The notes: generated from the sequence alone by a model not told the origin. Counted from the first letter of the stretch, positions 1 to 14,300 are shown. The stretch: 64,000 nt of DNA from Eriocheir sinensis (GCF_024679095.1 NC_066577.1:5190348-5254347), one strand, 5' to 3'. Made by a program: numbers and translations.

Positions 1-19
1 TATTATTATTATTATTCAG

Positions 20-351
20 GAGAAATGGAGGAAATTATACGAGCGCGACTGGAACAGAGAGGCGAGGAGGAGGAGGAGGAGGAAGACGAGGAAGACGAAG
101 ATGGAGAGGAGGAGGAGGAAGAAGAGGAAGATGACGGACTAGAAGACAGCACGAGTAGAAGTACTAGCAACAGCAGCAGCACCTCGAACAGCACCCGAAA
201 TAGCATTAAGAAAAATAGCACCCAGTATCTCTCTAGTCTTCCTCCTCTGCCTGCTCCTGCTGCGGCCTCTCCTGCTGAGCCTTCTGCTGCCGCTACTGGT
301 GCTCCCCCGCCCCCTCATGCTGCGGTGTCCTCTTCCCTAGCGAATAAGAAG
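20..351 (+). CDS. Plus-strand gene, exon 1 of the window
   Basis: The open frame contains ATG at 25 and runs to AAG|GTGAGT at 351/352, ending in phase 0. It encodes MEEIIRARLEQRG, a Glu/Asp run, a Ser/Thr/Asn tract and a Pro/Ala-rich tail ending SSLANKK. It is either the first coding exon or an internal exon, because an AG acceptor directly precedes it. Its GAG-rich codons resemble microsatellite, so part of the acidic run may be repeat-derived. Confidence 0.6.
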
Positions 352-3300
352 GTGAGTCATTTGTACAGGTAACTCGATTTACGCGACAATGTAAATCAAA
401 CAAGAGGTAGGTTGGCTCCGCTCAGGACAGGATGTTTTCCACTGCCAAGGAACGATTACTGTCCTCCTTGAGTAAGTGGGATGGGGCGTGTGGCGTGTGA
501 GGTCCTGGCAGTAATACAGGTAACTCTCGATTTACGCGAGTATTGTGTCCTTGAAGAGGTGGCGTAAATCAAAAACAATGTAAATCAAACAAGAGGTAGG
601 TTGGCTCCGCTCAGGCCAGGATTTTTTCCACTGCCAAGGAACGATTACTATCCTCCTTGAGTAAGTGGGATGGGGCGTGTGGCGTGTGAGGTCCTGGCAG
701 TACAGGTAACTCTCGATTTACGCGAGTATTGTGTCCTTGAAGAGGTCGCGTAACTCAAAAACAATGTAAATCAAACAAGAGGTAGGTTTGTACCTTTATT
801 GCCTACTGTATCACTCTGACTCCTCTCCCTCTCATGGTTCCTCCTCTGGCTGCCCTTCCCCTCGTGGTAGCACAGCAGCGAGGGTGTTGTTGTTGTTGCT
901 GAGTAGCGTGGCAGCGTGGGTACTGTATTGTTGTTCAAGTGGCGCGCAGTAAGAACTGAGCTCAGCTGTGTGGCCGTGTGAGTCCAGTTGCGTGAGACAT
1001 CTGGTGGCCACTCCATAAAATATCGCGTATAAGTGAAAAAAAACGTGTATATTAAACATTTATTTGGATTTTGGACCCCGCGTTATTTCAAAAACGCGTA
1101 AACCAAACTCGCGTAAATCGAGAGTTACCTGCATTAGAGTTAAGGTTTCCCTGACTATCAACCCTTTCCGTTCCCGTGATGAATTTTACCGACACGAGAT
1201 TTTTTCTGGGGCGGATGGAGGATGATTTTTTTTCGTCACTCTGAAAAAGTTTCCTTGAACGTTAAAAATGAAATCTGTCTCAACCCGTCACCTTTGTAAA
1301 CAAACCACCCATGTCATTGTTTTCTACCTCTTAGGAAATCAGAGAAACAGAGATATGGGTATAGAACTGAGGCTGTCTTGTTCTCTTAATACTCTCAACT
1401 CTTAACTTTCCGAGTCACTCATAGAAGGCAGGAAAGGGAGGCTGTTTGGAAGGTATATTTGGAAGGGGTCGTTCAGAAGAGAGAAACAGAGATATGGGTA
1501 AAATAACTGTGTCTTGTTCTCTTAATACTCCCATCTCTTAATTTTCTGAGTCACTCATAGAAGGCAGGAAAGGGAGGCTGTTTGGAAGGTATATTTGGAA
1601 GGGGTCGTTCAGAAGAGAGAAATAGAGATATGGGTATAGAACTGAGTGTCTTGTTCTCTTAATACTCTCAACTCTTAACTTTCCGAGTCACTCATAGAAG
1701 GCAGGAAAGGGAGGGTGTATGGAAGGTATATTTGGAAGGGGTCGTTCAGAAGAGAGAAACAGAGATATGGGTATAGAACTAAGTGTCTTGTTCTCTTAAT
1801 ACTCTCAACTCTTAACTTTCCGAGTCACTCATAGAAGGCAGGAAAGGGAAGCTGTTTGGAAGGTATATTTGGAAGGGGACATTCAGAGGAGAGAAACAGA
1901 GATATGGGTATAGAACTAAGTGTCTTGTTCTCTTAATACTCTCAACTCTTAACTTTCTGAGTCACTCATAGAAGGCAGGAAAGGGAGGGTGTATGGAAGG
2001 TATATTTGGAAGGGGGCGTTCAGAAGAGAGAAATAGAGATATGGGTAAAATAACTGTGTCTTGTTCTCTTAATACTCTCAACTCTTAACTTTCCGAGTCA
2101 CTCATAGAAGGCAGGAAAGGGAGGCTGTATGGAAGGTATATTTGGAAGGGGACGTTCAGAGGAGAGAAACAGAGATATGGGTACAGAACTAAGTGTCTTG
2201 TTCTCTTAATACTCTCAACTCTTAACTTTCCGAGTCACTCATAGAAGGCAGGAAAGGGAGGCTGTATGGAAGGTATATTTGGAAGGAGTCGTTCAGAAGA
2301 GAGAAACAGAGATATGGGTATAGAACTGAGTGTCTTGTTCTCTTAATACTCCCATCTCTTAACTTTCCGAGTCACTCATAGAAGGCAGGAAAGGGAAGCT
2401 GTATGGAAGGTATATTTGGAAGGGGTCGTTCAGAAGAGAGAAACAGAGATATGGGTAAAATAACTGTGTCTTGTTCTCTTAATACTCTCAACTCTTAACT
2501 TTCCGAGTCACTCATAGAAGGCAGGAAAGAGAAGCTGTTTGGAAGGTATATTTGGAAGGGGGCGTTCAGAGGAGAGAAACAGAGATATGGGTACAGAACT
2601 GCAGCTGTCTTTTCTCTCATACTGTCATCTCTTCATTTTCATTATATTCATTTCATAATATATATCAAAGCATTTGTGATCAGTTTATGCATCATCCATT
2701 CTTTGGGGTTTATATCATGGCACAAATTTGGCCCGTCGCTGCTACACGGTAAAGCCACAAATTTGGCCCGTCACTGCTACACGGTAAAGCCTCAAATTTG
2801 GCCCGTCGCTGCTACACGGTAAAGCCACAAATTTGGCCCGTCGCTGCTACATGGTAAAGCCACAAATTTGGCCCGTCGCTGCTACATGGTAAAGCCACAA
2901 ATTTGGCCTGTCGCTGCTACACGGTAAAGCCACAAATTTGGCCTGTCACTGCTACATGGTAAAGCCACAAATTTGGCCCGTCACTGCTACATGGTAAAGC
3001 CACAAATTTGGCCCATCGCTGCTACACGGTAAAGCCACAAATTTGGCCCATCGCTGCTACACGGTAAAGCCACAAATTTGGCCCGTTGCTGCTACTGGGT
3101 TAATTTGTCATCCGTAAGCTTTCCAGCCCTTATACAATCCAGCAGAAATGGGTGTTAGCATAAGGATGTAGGGAAAACTTGAGGCTAAAAAGTTCCACGC
3201 CATACAAGCCGTCATCTCTTACTGGAGGGAGAGGAGGGAGGGAGCGGGGAAGATATACGTCACTACCAGACACACGATTCTCGCCTCATGTACCTTTGTG

Positions 3301-6300
3301 ATGATATGGGAGGCAAACACAGCAATACCTTGGTTGACGAGTGCCGAGTGTTTTGATTTACCAGCAAAACAAATCACTAAAAATGCCTTGGTTTGTGAGC
3401 GGTGTCTTGGTGTGCGAGGATCCTGTTTGTTCGGGGCGAAGATGTGAGTGTGGGTTCCCTTTGTTTGCCGCAAGACGAGAGTGCTCAGAGCGGAAAATAG
3501 GAGTGGGGTCTCGGTCTGCATTGTACAGTCACAGAGGCAGACCCGCGCAGTGCTGTCCACTTACATTTGTGGTCTGGTGTGCGATCTTTGGTTGGTATTA
3601 TAAGACAGTTTTCGCTTCTCACATCCACTATTTATAAAGGTCAAAGAAGGGGTCAGTTGGGTTCTAATGAGTGTTTCCTTAGGTTCACGGTACAGAGGAA
3701 GGGTCAAACTAACACCAGGGTCATAAAACTACTCCTGCAAATGCCCACAACTCCTACGAAAGCCTTGTCAAATATGTGTTCTTTGGCAGCGAAATGTCTT
3801 ATAATGCGACCGTTTGTGTTTTCAGTACTATGGTGTGTGATCTTGTTTTGGTCTACGAGTTTTATGGTTAGCGAGCAAATTTCCGCAACAAATTCAGCTT
3901 GTTAACCGAGGTATGACTGTTTAAGGTTGTTCTGTTAGTCTCAATGTTTGGATTCTGATTATCTGCGCAAACTGTACCCTGACCTGACCCCTGTGACCTA
4001 ACCTGACCCCTGTGTGACCCTAACCCCTGACCCCTGTGTGACCCAAACCCCTGACCCCTGTGTGACCCTAACCCCTGACCCCTGTGTGACCCTAACCCCT
4101 GACCCTTGTGTGACCCAAACCCCTGAGCCTAACCTAATCTCCCTTGACCTTGTGTGTGTGTGTGTTTGTCCTCTGTTAGTTCAGTTGTGTGACCTCTGAG
4201 TGACCCCCTAACCTAACCTAACCTATCCTGACCCTGTTTGTGTGACCTTATCTTACCCCCTGACCTCTGAGTGACCCTTAACCTAACCTAACCTGACCTT
4301 GTGTGTGTTTTCAGTCCTCCCCAGTCAGTGTTTGTGTGACCTTATCGTGCCCCCTGACCTAACCTAACCTATCCTGACCCTGTTTGTGTGACCTTATCTA
4401 ACCCCTGACCTGACCTAACCTAACCTATCCTGACCCTGTTTGTGTGACCTTATCTTACCCCTGACCTAACCTAACCTAACCTAACCTGACCCTGTTTGTG
4501 TGACCTTATCTAACCCCTGACCTGACCTAACCTAACCTATCCTGACCCTGTTTGTGTGACCTTATCTTACCCCTGACCTAACCTAACCTAACCTAACCTG
4601 ACCCTGTTTGTGGGACCTTATCTTGCCCCCCGACGTCACCTCACCCGGTCTGACCTGTGTGTGTGTGTGTGTTTCAGTCGTCATCCATCAGTGCATCCAC
4701 CCTCCTGGCCCTGTGTCTGGAGCCGGCTGAGTGGATGATGAGCATGGGCAATGTATACCGCCCGGTGAGTGAGTCTTTTTGCGGATGAGTTGCGATGCAG
4801 TTTGTCAACCGCTGTTCGTTGCTATTTCCGCTAGCTGTCCCATCCCTGCCCCTCCTCCTCCTCCTCCTCCTCTTCCATCTCTTCCTTGTCCTGTTTCCCT
4901 TCCTCCTCCTCCTCCTCTTCTTCCATCTCTTCCTTGTCCTGTTTCCCTTCCTCCTCCTCCTCCTCCTCCTCTTCTTCCATCTCTTCCTTGTCCTGTTTCC
5001 CTTCCTCCTCCTCCTCCTCTTCTTCCATCTCTTCCTTGTCCTGTTCCCCTTCCTCCTCCTCCTCCTCCTCCTCTTCTTCCATCTCTTCCTTGTCCTGTTT
5101 CCCTTCCTCCTCCTCCTCCTCCTCCTATAAAGAACTGTCTGTCTCTTTCATCTCTATCGTTTTCCTCCTTCCTTTCCTCCTCCTCCTCCTCCTCCTCCTC
5201 TTCTTCCATCTCTTCCTTGTCCTGTTTCCCTTCCTCCTCCTCCTCCTCCTCCTCCTCCTCCTCGAAAAACTCTTATTTATCTCTTTCATCTCTATCGTTT
5301 TCCTCCTTCCTTTCCTCTTCCTCCTTCCTCCTCCTCTTCCTCCTCCTCCTTTTCTCTTCCTTGTCCTGTTTCCCTTCCTCCTCCTGCTCTTCCTCCTCCT
5401 CCAAGGTCTGCTGTTGTTTGTTCTTCTTTTGTGTTTCTTTGTGTTCCTCCTCCTAAAAAATACTGCCTATCTCTTTCATCTCAATCTTTTTCCTCTGTCC
5501 TTTCCTCCTCCTCCTCCTCTTCCTCCTCCTCCTCCTCCTCCTCCTCCTCCTCCTCCTCCTCCTCCTCCTCCTAACCTATACCCTACAGCGACCATACCCA
5601 AAAGCCCGCCTTAGCCCTGCCCAGTCAAGCCTCCCGCTGTTCCGCTCCCCGCCACAGCATTCCGTAACATTGACAGCCACAGAGACAGCAGACGAGACCG
5701 ACACGCCAGTCTGTATAGATGAGACGTTAGTGTTTGTGAGGTTTTGAGATCGGTTCGGCTTTCTCCTCGTACCTTCCAACTAAATCACACTGGAGAAATA
5801 CAGAAACCTTGATAAAAGTGGAGATAGAAGAGAAACGAAGAGGAGGAGGAAGAAAAGGAAAACAGGAGAGGAAAGAGGAAAGATTTGGCTATTTTCTGGT
5901 TCAAGAGGAAGAGAGGAAGAGGTGGATGAAAATGGAGATAATGGAGGGAACTTGAGGGAGGAGGAACTCAAGCTTGTCAGTTCTTTCCTTCCCTATTTTT
6001 TCCCTTCCTTCCTTCTTTCCTTTCCTTTCCTTTCCTTCCTTCCTTCCTTCCTTCCTTCCTTCCTTCCATTCCCTTCCCTTCCTTCCTTCCTTCCTTTCCC
6101 TTCCTTCCTTCCTTCCTTTCCTTTCCTTTCCTTCCTTCCTTTCCTTTCTTCCCTTCCCTTCCTTCCTTCCTTCCTTCCTTCCTTCCTTTCCTTCCTCCTC
6201 CTTTTCCTAACCTTTTTCTCTCCTTCATTCTCTCCTTCACTTCTTTCCCTGCTTCCCTTCCTTCCTTCCTCCCTTGGGACGGAGGAAGAGAGGGCGAGAA

Positions 6301-7881
6301 TGGAGGAGGAGGAGGAGGTTAGGAAAGGGAGGGAAGAAGGAAGGGAAGGAATGAAGGAAAGAAGGATAAAAGGTTATGAAAGGGAAGGAAGAAGGAAGGA
6401 AGGAAGGAAGACACAGATGACCAGAAATATAGAACGTCATAGAAGAGGAAGAACAAGAACAAGGAATAAGCAAGGAAGGAGAGAAGGGGAAGGAAGGAAG
6501 GAAGGAACAGATGAACAGAAAGATTGAACGTCATAGAGGAAGAAGAAGAAGAAGGAAGGAGAGAAAGGAAAGTAAAATTAGCCTCGCAAACACTGAACCA
6601 CATCTAAACAATCTTGCGTATAGCTCGACAGCGAACAGCCGCAGTAGAACACTCCCCTCGCTGTGATGTAGCCTAGAGAGTGCCGTGTCTTGAAGCGCTG
6701 TGAGTGGAAATGGGGAGAGAGTTCGTCCCCCTTCCCGTGTCTTCTTGCAAAATAAAACCCATATCTGGCTGTATATTTAACCCGTTTTGAGTGGATATGG
6801 GGAGAGAGTTCGTCCCCTTTCCCGTGTCTTCTTGCAAAATAAAACCCATATCTGCCTGTATATTTAACCCGTTTTGTATGGATATGGGGATAGAGTTAGT
6901 ACCCCTATCCGTGTCTTCTTGCAAAATAAAACCCATATCTGCCTGTATATTTAACCCGTTTTGAGTGGATATGGGGAGAGAGTTAGTACCCCTATCCGTG
7001 TCTTCTTGCAAAATAAAACCCATATCTGGCTGTATATTTAACCCGTTTTGAGTGGATATGGGGATAGAGTTAGTACCCTTTCCCGTGTCTTCTTGCAAAA
7101 TAAAACCCATATCTACTTGTATATTTAACCCGTTTTGAGTGGATATGGGGAGAGAGTTCGTCCCCCATCCCGTGTCTTCTTGCAAAATAAAACCTATATC
7201 CGCCTGTATATTTAACCCGTTTTGAGTGGATATGGGGAGAGAGTTCGTCCCCCTTCCCGTGTCTTCTTGCAAAATAAAACCTATATCCGCCTGTATATTT
7301 AACCCGTTTTGAGTGGATATGGGGATGGAGTTAGTACCCCTATCCGTGTCTTCTTGCAAAATAAAACCCATATCTGCCTGTATATCTAACCCGTTTTGAG
7401 TGGATATGGGGAGAGAGTTCGTCCCCCATCCCGTGTCTGCTTGCAAAATAAAACCTATATCCGCCTGTATATTTAACCCGTTTTGAGTGGATATGGGGAT
7501 AGAGTTAGTACCCCTATCCGTGTCTTCTTGCAAAATAAAACCCATATCTGCCTGTATATTTAACCCGTTTTGAGTGGATATGGGGAGAGAGTTCATCCCC
7601 CATCCCGTGTCTGCTTGCAAAATAAATCACATATCCGGCTATGTATATCGAACTAGTGTGTGTGGATATGGGGAAATGGGGGGTAAGGTTAGTCCGCTTA
7701 TCCATGTCTCCTTGCAAGATAAATCACACATATCCGCCTGTGATAATTAACTAGTTTGAGTGGATATCTGGACATGGGGGTAAGGCTTAGTCTCCCCGTA
7801 TCTTGCAAAATAAATCACATAAGTGCCTGTATATTTAACCTGTTTTAAGTGGATATACGGAAATGTAGATACAGTACAGAG

Positions 7882-7916
<35 letters not shown>

Positions 7917-9929
7917 CCTGCAAAATAAGTCACATATTTGCCTGTATACTTAAGCAATTTTAAGAGGAAATGCAGAAATGTGAGTATAGTTCCCTTCTCT
8001 TGTCTTGCAAAATAAGTCACATATTTCCCTGTACACTTAAGCGATATTAAGAGGAAATACAGAAATGTGAGTATAGTTCCCTTCCCGTGTCTTGCAAAAT
8101 AAGTCACATATTTCCCTGTACACTTAAGCGATATTAAGAGGAAATACAGAAATGTGAGTATAGTTCCCTTCCCGTGTCTTGCAAAATAAGTCACATGCCG
8201 TATTTCCCGCCATTAAAACGCACTTTAAAAAAAAACGCATATTAAAAAAAATTAAATAGCACTGTGAACGATTTAAAAGGAAGAGCGTTGTGTTGTGAAT
8301 GATAGCAGGGATCATATTTCTTTATTTTTTTAATTTTTTATTTTTTTTACGACAAAGGAGGCAGCTCAAGGGCACACAAAAAAAACAATAACAAAAAGAA
8401 ACCCCGCTAATTGCTGCTCCCATAAAAGAACCAGAAGAGGCGGCCAAACGCAAGGTCAAATTCGGGAGGAGAGGTGTCCTGATACCCTCCTCTTGGAAGA
8501 TTTCAAGTCATAGGCAGGTCCCTCTAAGCGAGAAAATTCACCCCTCACACAAACCATTTCATAACACAGTCGCCCCTCAAATAGTACAGGGGTTAGAGAC
8601 TCAGGACCCCCGTACTATTCGAAAATCCGTATAATATTATTGCCCCCCGCCCCCCCCCTTAGAAACACCCCTGGGCTGCGTTTGAGAGAGGGAATCGGGA
8701 CTTTCGGAACGTCCCGAGTGCTCTCAAACGCATGACACGACAGCACGAGTTGCCAGCTTGGTACGTTCGTTCCGCTCCCGGCTTTGAGAGGTGGAACGCT
8801 TCTGTGCCACCCCAAACAAACACATAAGTGATTCCATTGCATCAGGAAGATCAGCGTACCCCATTTTGCTGTGAGTGAGATGCGGTTACCAAAGCAACGA
8901 CGAGGCTTAGTCAAAGGACGGCCCTTATCACCACTCTACAGCACTCTTGGAGCACTGGAAGTTTTAATACTGCGGCAAGAATTTATTTTACACCATGATA
9001 GATACAGCGAACTCTGCTCTCATTCACGTGGTAAGCTCTCCCTACCACAACGTAACTCATCCCAAAACGTAACTTCTCCTAAATCTGAATTCTTCTGCGA
9101 GGTGAACACTTTCTCGAACGCTTTGGGGTGTTTTCAGCGGGTGTTTTGGTAGAACAGTGTTGCCACTCATGCCATGGCTACTTGGTGCGACAAGCGGAAA
9201 ATTTAAAAATCCTAATAAAATTCTTACATGACAATCCCTATAAAATCGAAACTGTACTATTGGAAACCGTACTATTTGAGGGACGGCTGTATATATCAAA
9301 GCATTTGTGATCTGTTTATGTATCATCTATTTTGGGGGGTTTATATCATGGCACAAATTTGGCCCGTCGCTGCTACACGGTAAAGCCACAAATTTGGCCC
9401 GTCGCTGCTACACGGTAAAGCCACAAATTTGGCCCGTCACTGCTACACGGTAAAGCCACAAATTTGGCCGTCGCTGCTACACGGTAAAGCCACAAATTTG
9501 GCCCGTCGCTGCTACACGGTAAAGCCACAAATTTGGCCCGTCACTGCTACACGGTAAAGCCACAAATTTGGCCCGTCGCTGCTACATGGTAAAGCCACAA
9601 ATTTGGCCCGTCGCTGCTACATGGTAAAGCCACAAATTTGGCCCGTCGCTGCTACATGGTAAAGCCACAAATTTGGCCTGTCGCTGCTACACGGTAAAGC
9701 CACAAATTTGGCCCATCGCTGCTACCGGGTTAAGCTTAGGGCCGTGTTACAAGTCCGATCCGTAAAGTTTTGGGTCCCATCAGAGTTATGCATCCCAAAT
9801 TCTGTATAGACCTGAAGAAGAGGAAAGGAAGGAGGAGGAGAAGGAAAAAGAAAGGAGGAGGAGGAGGAGGAGGAGAAGACGAAGAAGAAGAAGAAGAAGC
9901 AGCAATAGAAGTAGATGTATATATGTAAA

Positions 9930-9984
<55 letters not shown>

Positions 9985-10915
9985 TGTCTCTGCTAATCCA
10001 ACTTGCCCCCATTAACAGCTGTATATCTAAGCTTGTATACTTTAACCTGCCAACACCAATGGTTTTACGAGTTTTCCTAATTAGTAATGGTTAAAGACGG
10101 GCCATTATGAGTGTGTTAGGATGGCAATATTTACTCCTATTTCGCTGTTTTCCTTAACCCGGTGGTAGCAGCGGGGATCATGTTTCTTAATGGTCCCTCC
10201 AAGCGAGAAAAATGAGACAAAATCACCCCTCACACAAACCATTTCATAATATATATCAAAGCATTTGTGATCAGATTATGTATCATCTATTTTGGGGGTT
10301 TAAATCATGGCACAAATTTGGCCCGTCGCTCCTACACGGTAAAGCCACAAATTTGGCCCGTCGCTGCTACATGGTAAAGCCACAAATTTGGGCCGTCACT
10401 GCTACACAGTAAAGCCACAAATTTGGCCCGTCGCTGCTACATGGTGAAGCCACAAATTTGGCCCGTCGCTACTACACGGTAAAGCCACAAATTTGGCCCA
10501 TCGCTGCTACACAGTAAAGCCACAAATTTGGCCCATCACTGCTACATGGTAAAGCCACAAATTTGGCCCATCACTGCTACATGGTAAAGCCACAAATTTG
10601 GCCTGTCACTGCTACATGGTAAAGCCACAAATTTGGCCCGTCGCTGCTACATGGTAAAGCCACAAATTTGGCCCATCACTGCTACATGGTAAAGCCACAA
10701 ATTTGGCCCGTCACTGCTACATGGTAAAGCCACAAATTTGGCCCGTCGCTGCTACACGGTAAAGCCACAAATTTGGCCCGTCGCTGCTACCGGGTTAAAT
10801 CTCTCGCCAAAACTAACCTTCGTAAGACCTTTAATAGTGATCGCTCCGAAGGGTTTCCGATGAAGGGTTGCCAGGGAGTGTTTTTAATAGCCAGTGTGAC
10901 ATTTTTCTGGACTGC

Positions 10916-10949
<34 letters not shown>

Positions 10950-11009
10950 ACCATTACTAATATGTGTTTGTCTTGTGTTGTATTTGGGTGCGGTGGACTA
11001 ATGTACTAA

Positions 11010-11067
<58 letters not shown>

Positions 11068-11302
11068 ATTCTTCCCAACCCCACCGTTCCCTTCCCTTCC
11101 CTTCCCTTCCCTTCATTTTCCTTCCCTTTCCTTCCCTTCCCTTCCCTTCCCTTCTCTTTCCTTCTCTTTCCTTCTCTTTCCTTCCCACCCCTTCTCTTTC
11201 CTTCCTTTCCCTTCCCTTCCCTTCCCTTCTCTTCCCTTCCCTCTCTCTCTTTCTCTCCTCTACCCTTCCCTTCCCTTCCTTTCCCTCTCCTTCTCTTCTC
11301 CC

Positions 11303-11398
<96 letters not shown>

Positions 11399-14300
11399 CT
11401 GTCCTTCCCTTCCTTTCTCTCTCCTTCTCTTCTCTCTCTCTCTCCTCCCCCCCCATTTCTCTCTCTCCTCTTCCCTGTCCTTCCCTTTCTCTTCTCTTTC
11501 TCTCTCCCTCTCACAGCAGCTCAGTGCAAGCCTCACATCCCTCCCTCTCATTGACCTTTCCCTCGACATCGAACTCCCTCCCCCCATCATCACACACTTC
11601 GACTTTCCCATCACTTTTAACGAGGACGAGGGGGTTGAAGGGACGCCTGGACGCCACGACAACACCCCCAAGGCCTCCCCGCAGCGCTACCGATCCCCGA
11701 GACTCCCGCCCCAGCAGCTCAGAGGCGGGAAACAGCGAGGACGTCCGGGGCGCGAGAGGGCCGGATCGCGACACCAGGAACGGAACGAACAGAGCAAAAA
11801 GACCCCAGGCATGCTCACCCGTCCCTCCTCGTCCTCTGCCACCCCCACCAACACCACCCTCACCTCTGTCTCGTCTCACCACAAACCTCACCACCGAATT
11901 TTCCACTCCCTTCCGCGCACTTCCTCCCCCTCCCCACGCCACCGCCCAGCACCCCAGCCCCCCGTGTTGCATCCCAAGCCACCCCATAGCTCCCGGCCGG
12001 CCCCGCAGCCCCCTGATATCCCGCGGTACAAGGCCAGTAAGGCATTTTCGGCATCGCTCTCGAAGTTTAGCGGCCGTGGGGGGACGTCAGGGTACTTCTA
12101 TTCCAAGCTGGCGCAGTCGCTCGATCAGGTTACCCCGCAGGCTGAGTTTGAGGCGTACGAAAGCCGTGATGCCCCCCCTCCCCCTCCGGCCTTTGCCTCC
12201 TCCTCCTCCTCCTTCCATGACTACTCCTCCTCCTCCTCTTCCTACTGCTATTTTCCGCCGTCCGCGTTCACCGACAGGGACCAAGGGCTTACGGCTACCT
12301 CCCCGTATTCCTCCTCCTTCCCTCCCTCCTCCTCCTTCCCCCCCGCCTCTCCACCCCAGCCAGGCTTCGCAGGGTCCTTCCTCTTCTTCTCCTCCGCTTC
12401 CGTTTCCTCCCCGACCGATATTATGACCATGAGCCTTCCTGCTATCCTCCCCGCTCCCTCCCCCTCCCCCTCCCCGCCCCCCATTCAGAGACCCCCGCCC
12501 CCTGCCTTGCATACTGGCACCCGCGCTCGGAAGCCCCCCGCCCCGCTGCCCCCGCCCCCCGCCCACCCCAGCCGCCGCAGCAGGACCCCAAGCCCCGCCC
12601 CGCCCCATGGGGAGAGGGGGAGAGGGGAGGAGGTATGCTAATGACTAACACCTTCACGGCTTGTTTTTTTTTTCCCCTTTTTTTCCCCCTTGCATGAGAC
12701 TGCCCGGGATACTCTTCTTTTCTTCTTTTCTTTTTTTTGTTGTTGTTTTTTGCCTTTGAACATTTGGTAACCTTCATTTGTTTTCCTTGTCCTTATTTTT
12801 TTTCCTGTTTTTTTTTTCCTGCATGAGACTGATTGGGATTTTTTTTTTTCTTGTTTTTTTTTCCTTGTTTTCCCTGCATGAGACTGTTCTTGTTTTCCTT
12901 TTCTTTTCCTTGTTTTTTTTCTTTTCCTTGTTTTTCCCTGCATTAGACTGACTGGGATCAATTTCCTTGGTTTTTGTTTCCTTGTTTTTTTTCTTTTCCT
13001 TGTTTTCCCTGCATTAGACTGACTGGGATCAATTTCCTTGGTTTTTGTTTCCTTGTTTTTTTTCTTTTCCTTGTTTTCCCTGCATGAGACTGACTGGGAT
13101 CAATTTTCTTGTTTTTCTTTTCCCTGTTTTCCCTGCATGAGACTGACCAGGATCAATTTTCTTGTTTTTCCTTTTCTTTTCCTTTCTTTTCCTTGTTTTC
13201 CCTGCATGAGACTGACTGGGATTAATTTTCTTGTTTTTCTTTTCCTTGTTTTTTTTTCTTTTCCTTGTTTTCCCTGCATGAGACTGACTGGGATTAATTT
13301 TCTTGTTTTTCTTTTCCTTTTTTTTTCTTTTCCTTGTTTTCCCTGCATGAGACTGACTGGGATTAATTTTCTTGTTTTTCTTTTCCTTTTTTTTTCTTTT
13401 CCTTGTTTTCCCTGCATGAGACTGACTGGGATCAATTTTCTTGTTTTTCTTTTCCTTGTTTTTTTTTCTTTTCCTTGTTTTCCCTGCATGAGACTGACCA
13501 GGATGACTGTTCTTCTATTTCTTTTCATTTTATTTTCCCGTTTTTTTTATTATATCATATTTTTTCTTTATCGAATTTCATGTTTTATTCCTTAATTTTT
13601 TTCAAGTATTTAGTTTTATTTTAATTTTTTTTTATATTTTAATTTTTTTTTCCTTCTCTCTTATGCTTTCATTTTTCATCTTTTTCATTCATCTGTATTT
13701 TTCTTTTTTTTCTTTCTTTTTCTGTTCTTATAATATTCCTTTCCTTCATTTTATATATAGTTTTTTTTTCCTCTTTTTTCTCTCTTCAATCTTCATCTTT
13801 TCAATCATCGATATTTCTTTTTTTTTATATATATTTTCCTAACACACTCTATTCTTATCCTATTCCTTTTTTTATGTCATTTATTGCATTTTTTTTATTA
13901 TTTTTTATTTTCCTGAACTATTTATTTTTTCCTTTTTATACATAACAATCTTTATCCTTTCTTTCTTTCTTCTTGATTTTGTTTTTCTTATTTATTTCCT
14001 TTTCCGTCAAGTTCAATTTTTCATCCCTCATTTTTTTCCTCATTTTCATTCCATTATATTCACTCATTCACATATAATATTTTTTTGTCATATATTCAAT
14101 TTCCGTTACTCTCTTCTATTATTTCCATTATTTATCTCCTTTTCCGTCAAGTTCAATTTTCACTCCCTCATTATTTTACCTGATTTTCATTCCATTATAT
14201 TCACTCATTCACATATAATATTTTTTTTGTCATATATTCAATTTCCGTTACTCTCTTCTTTTATTTCCATTATTTATTTCCTTTTCCGTCAAGTTCAATT

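Larger units (their letters stand above)
8297..9729 (+). mobile_element. Family-1 TTAA MITE disrupted by two later insertions
   Basis: Pieces of the family-1 body occur in order at about 8300 (TAGCAGGGATCAT), 8515-8566 (CACCCCTCACACAAACCATT) and 9290 onward (ATATATCAAAGCATTTGTGA). They are separated by a LINE tail and a Tigger-like MITE. About 11 copies of the 35-base unit follow, ending CTACCGGG with TTAA at 9730-9733. The left terminus is unclear. Confidence 0.75.

Noticed and set aside
25..372. Exon 1 as a pure microsatellite artefact
   Set aside because: Considered because of the GAG run, but the flanks encode non-repetitive residues and the donor GTGAGT fits in phase with exon 2, so it was kept with reduced confidence.
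9350..9729. CRISPR-like regular repeats of about 35 bp
   Set aside because: Units are contiguous with no unique spacers, lie inside a TTAA element, and the DNA is clearly eukaryotic.
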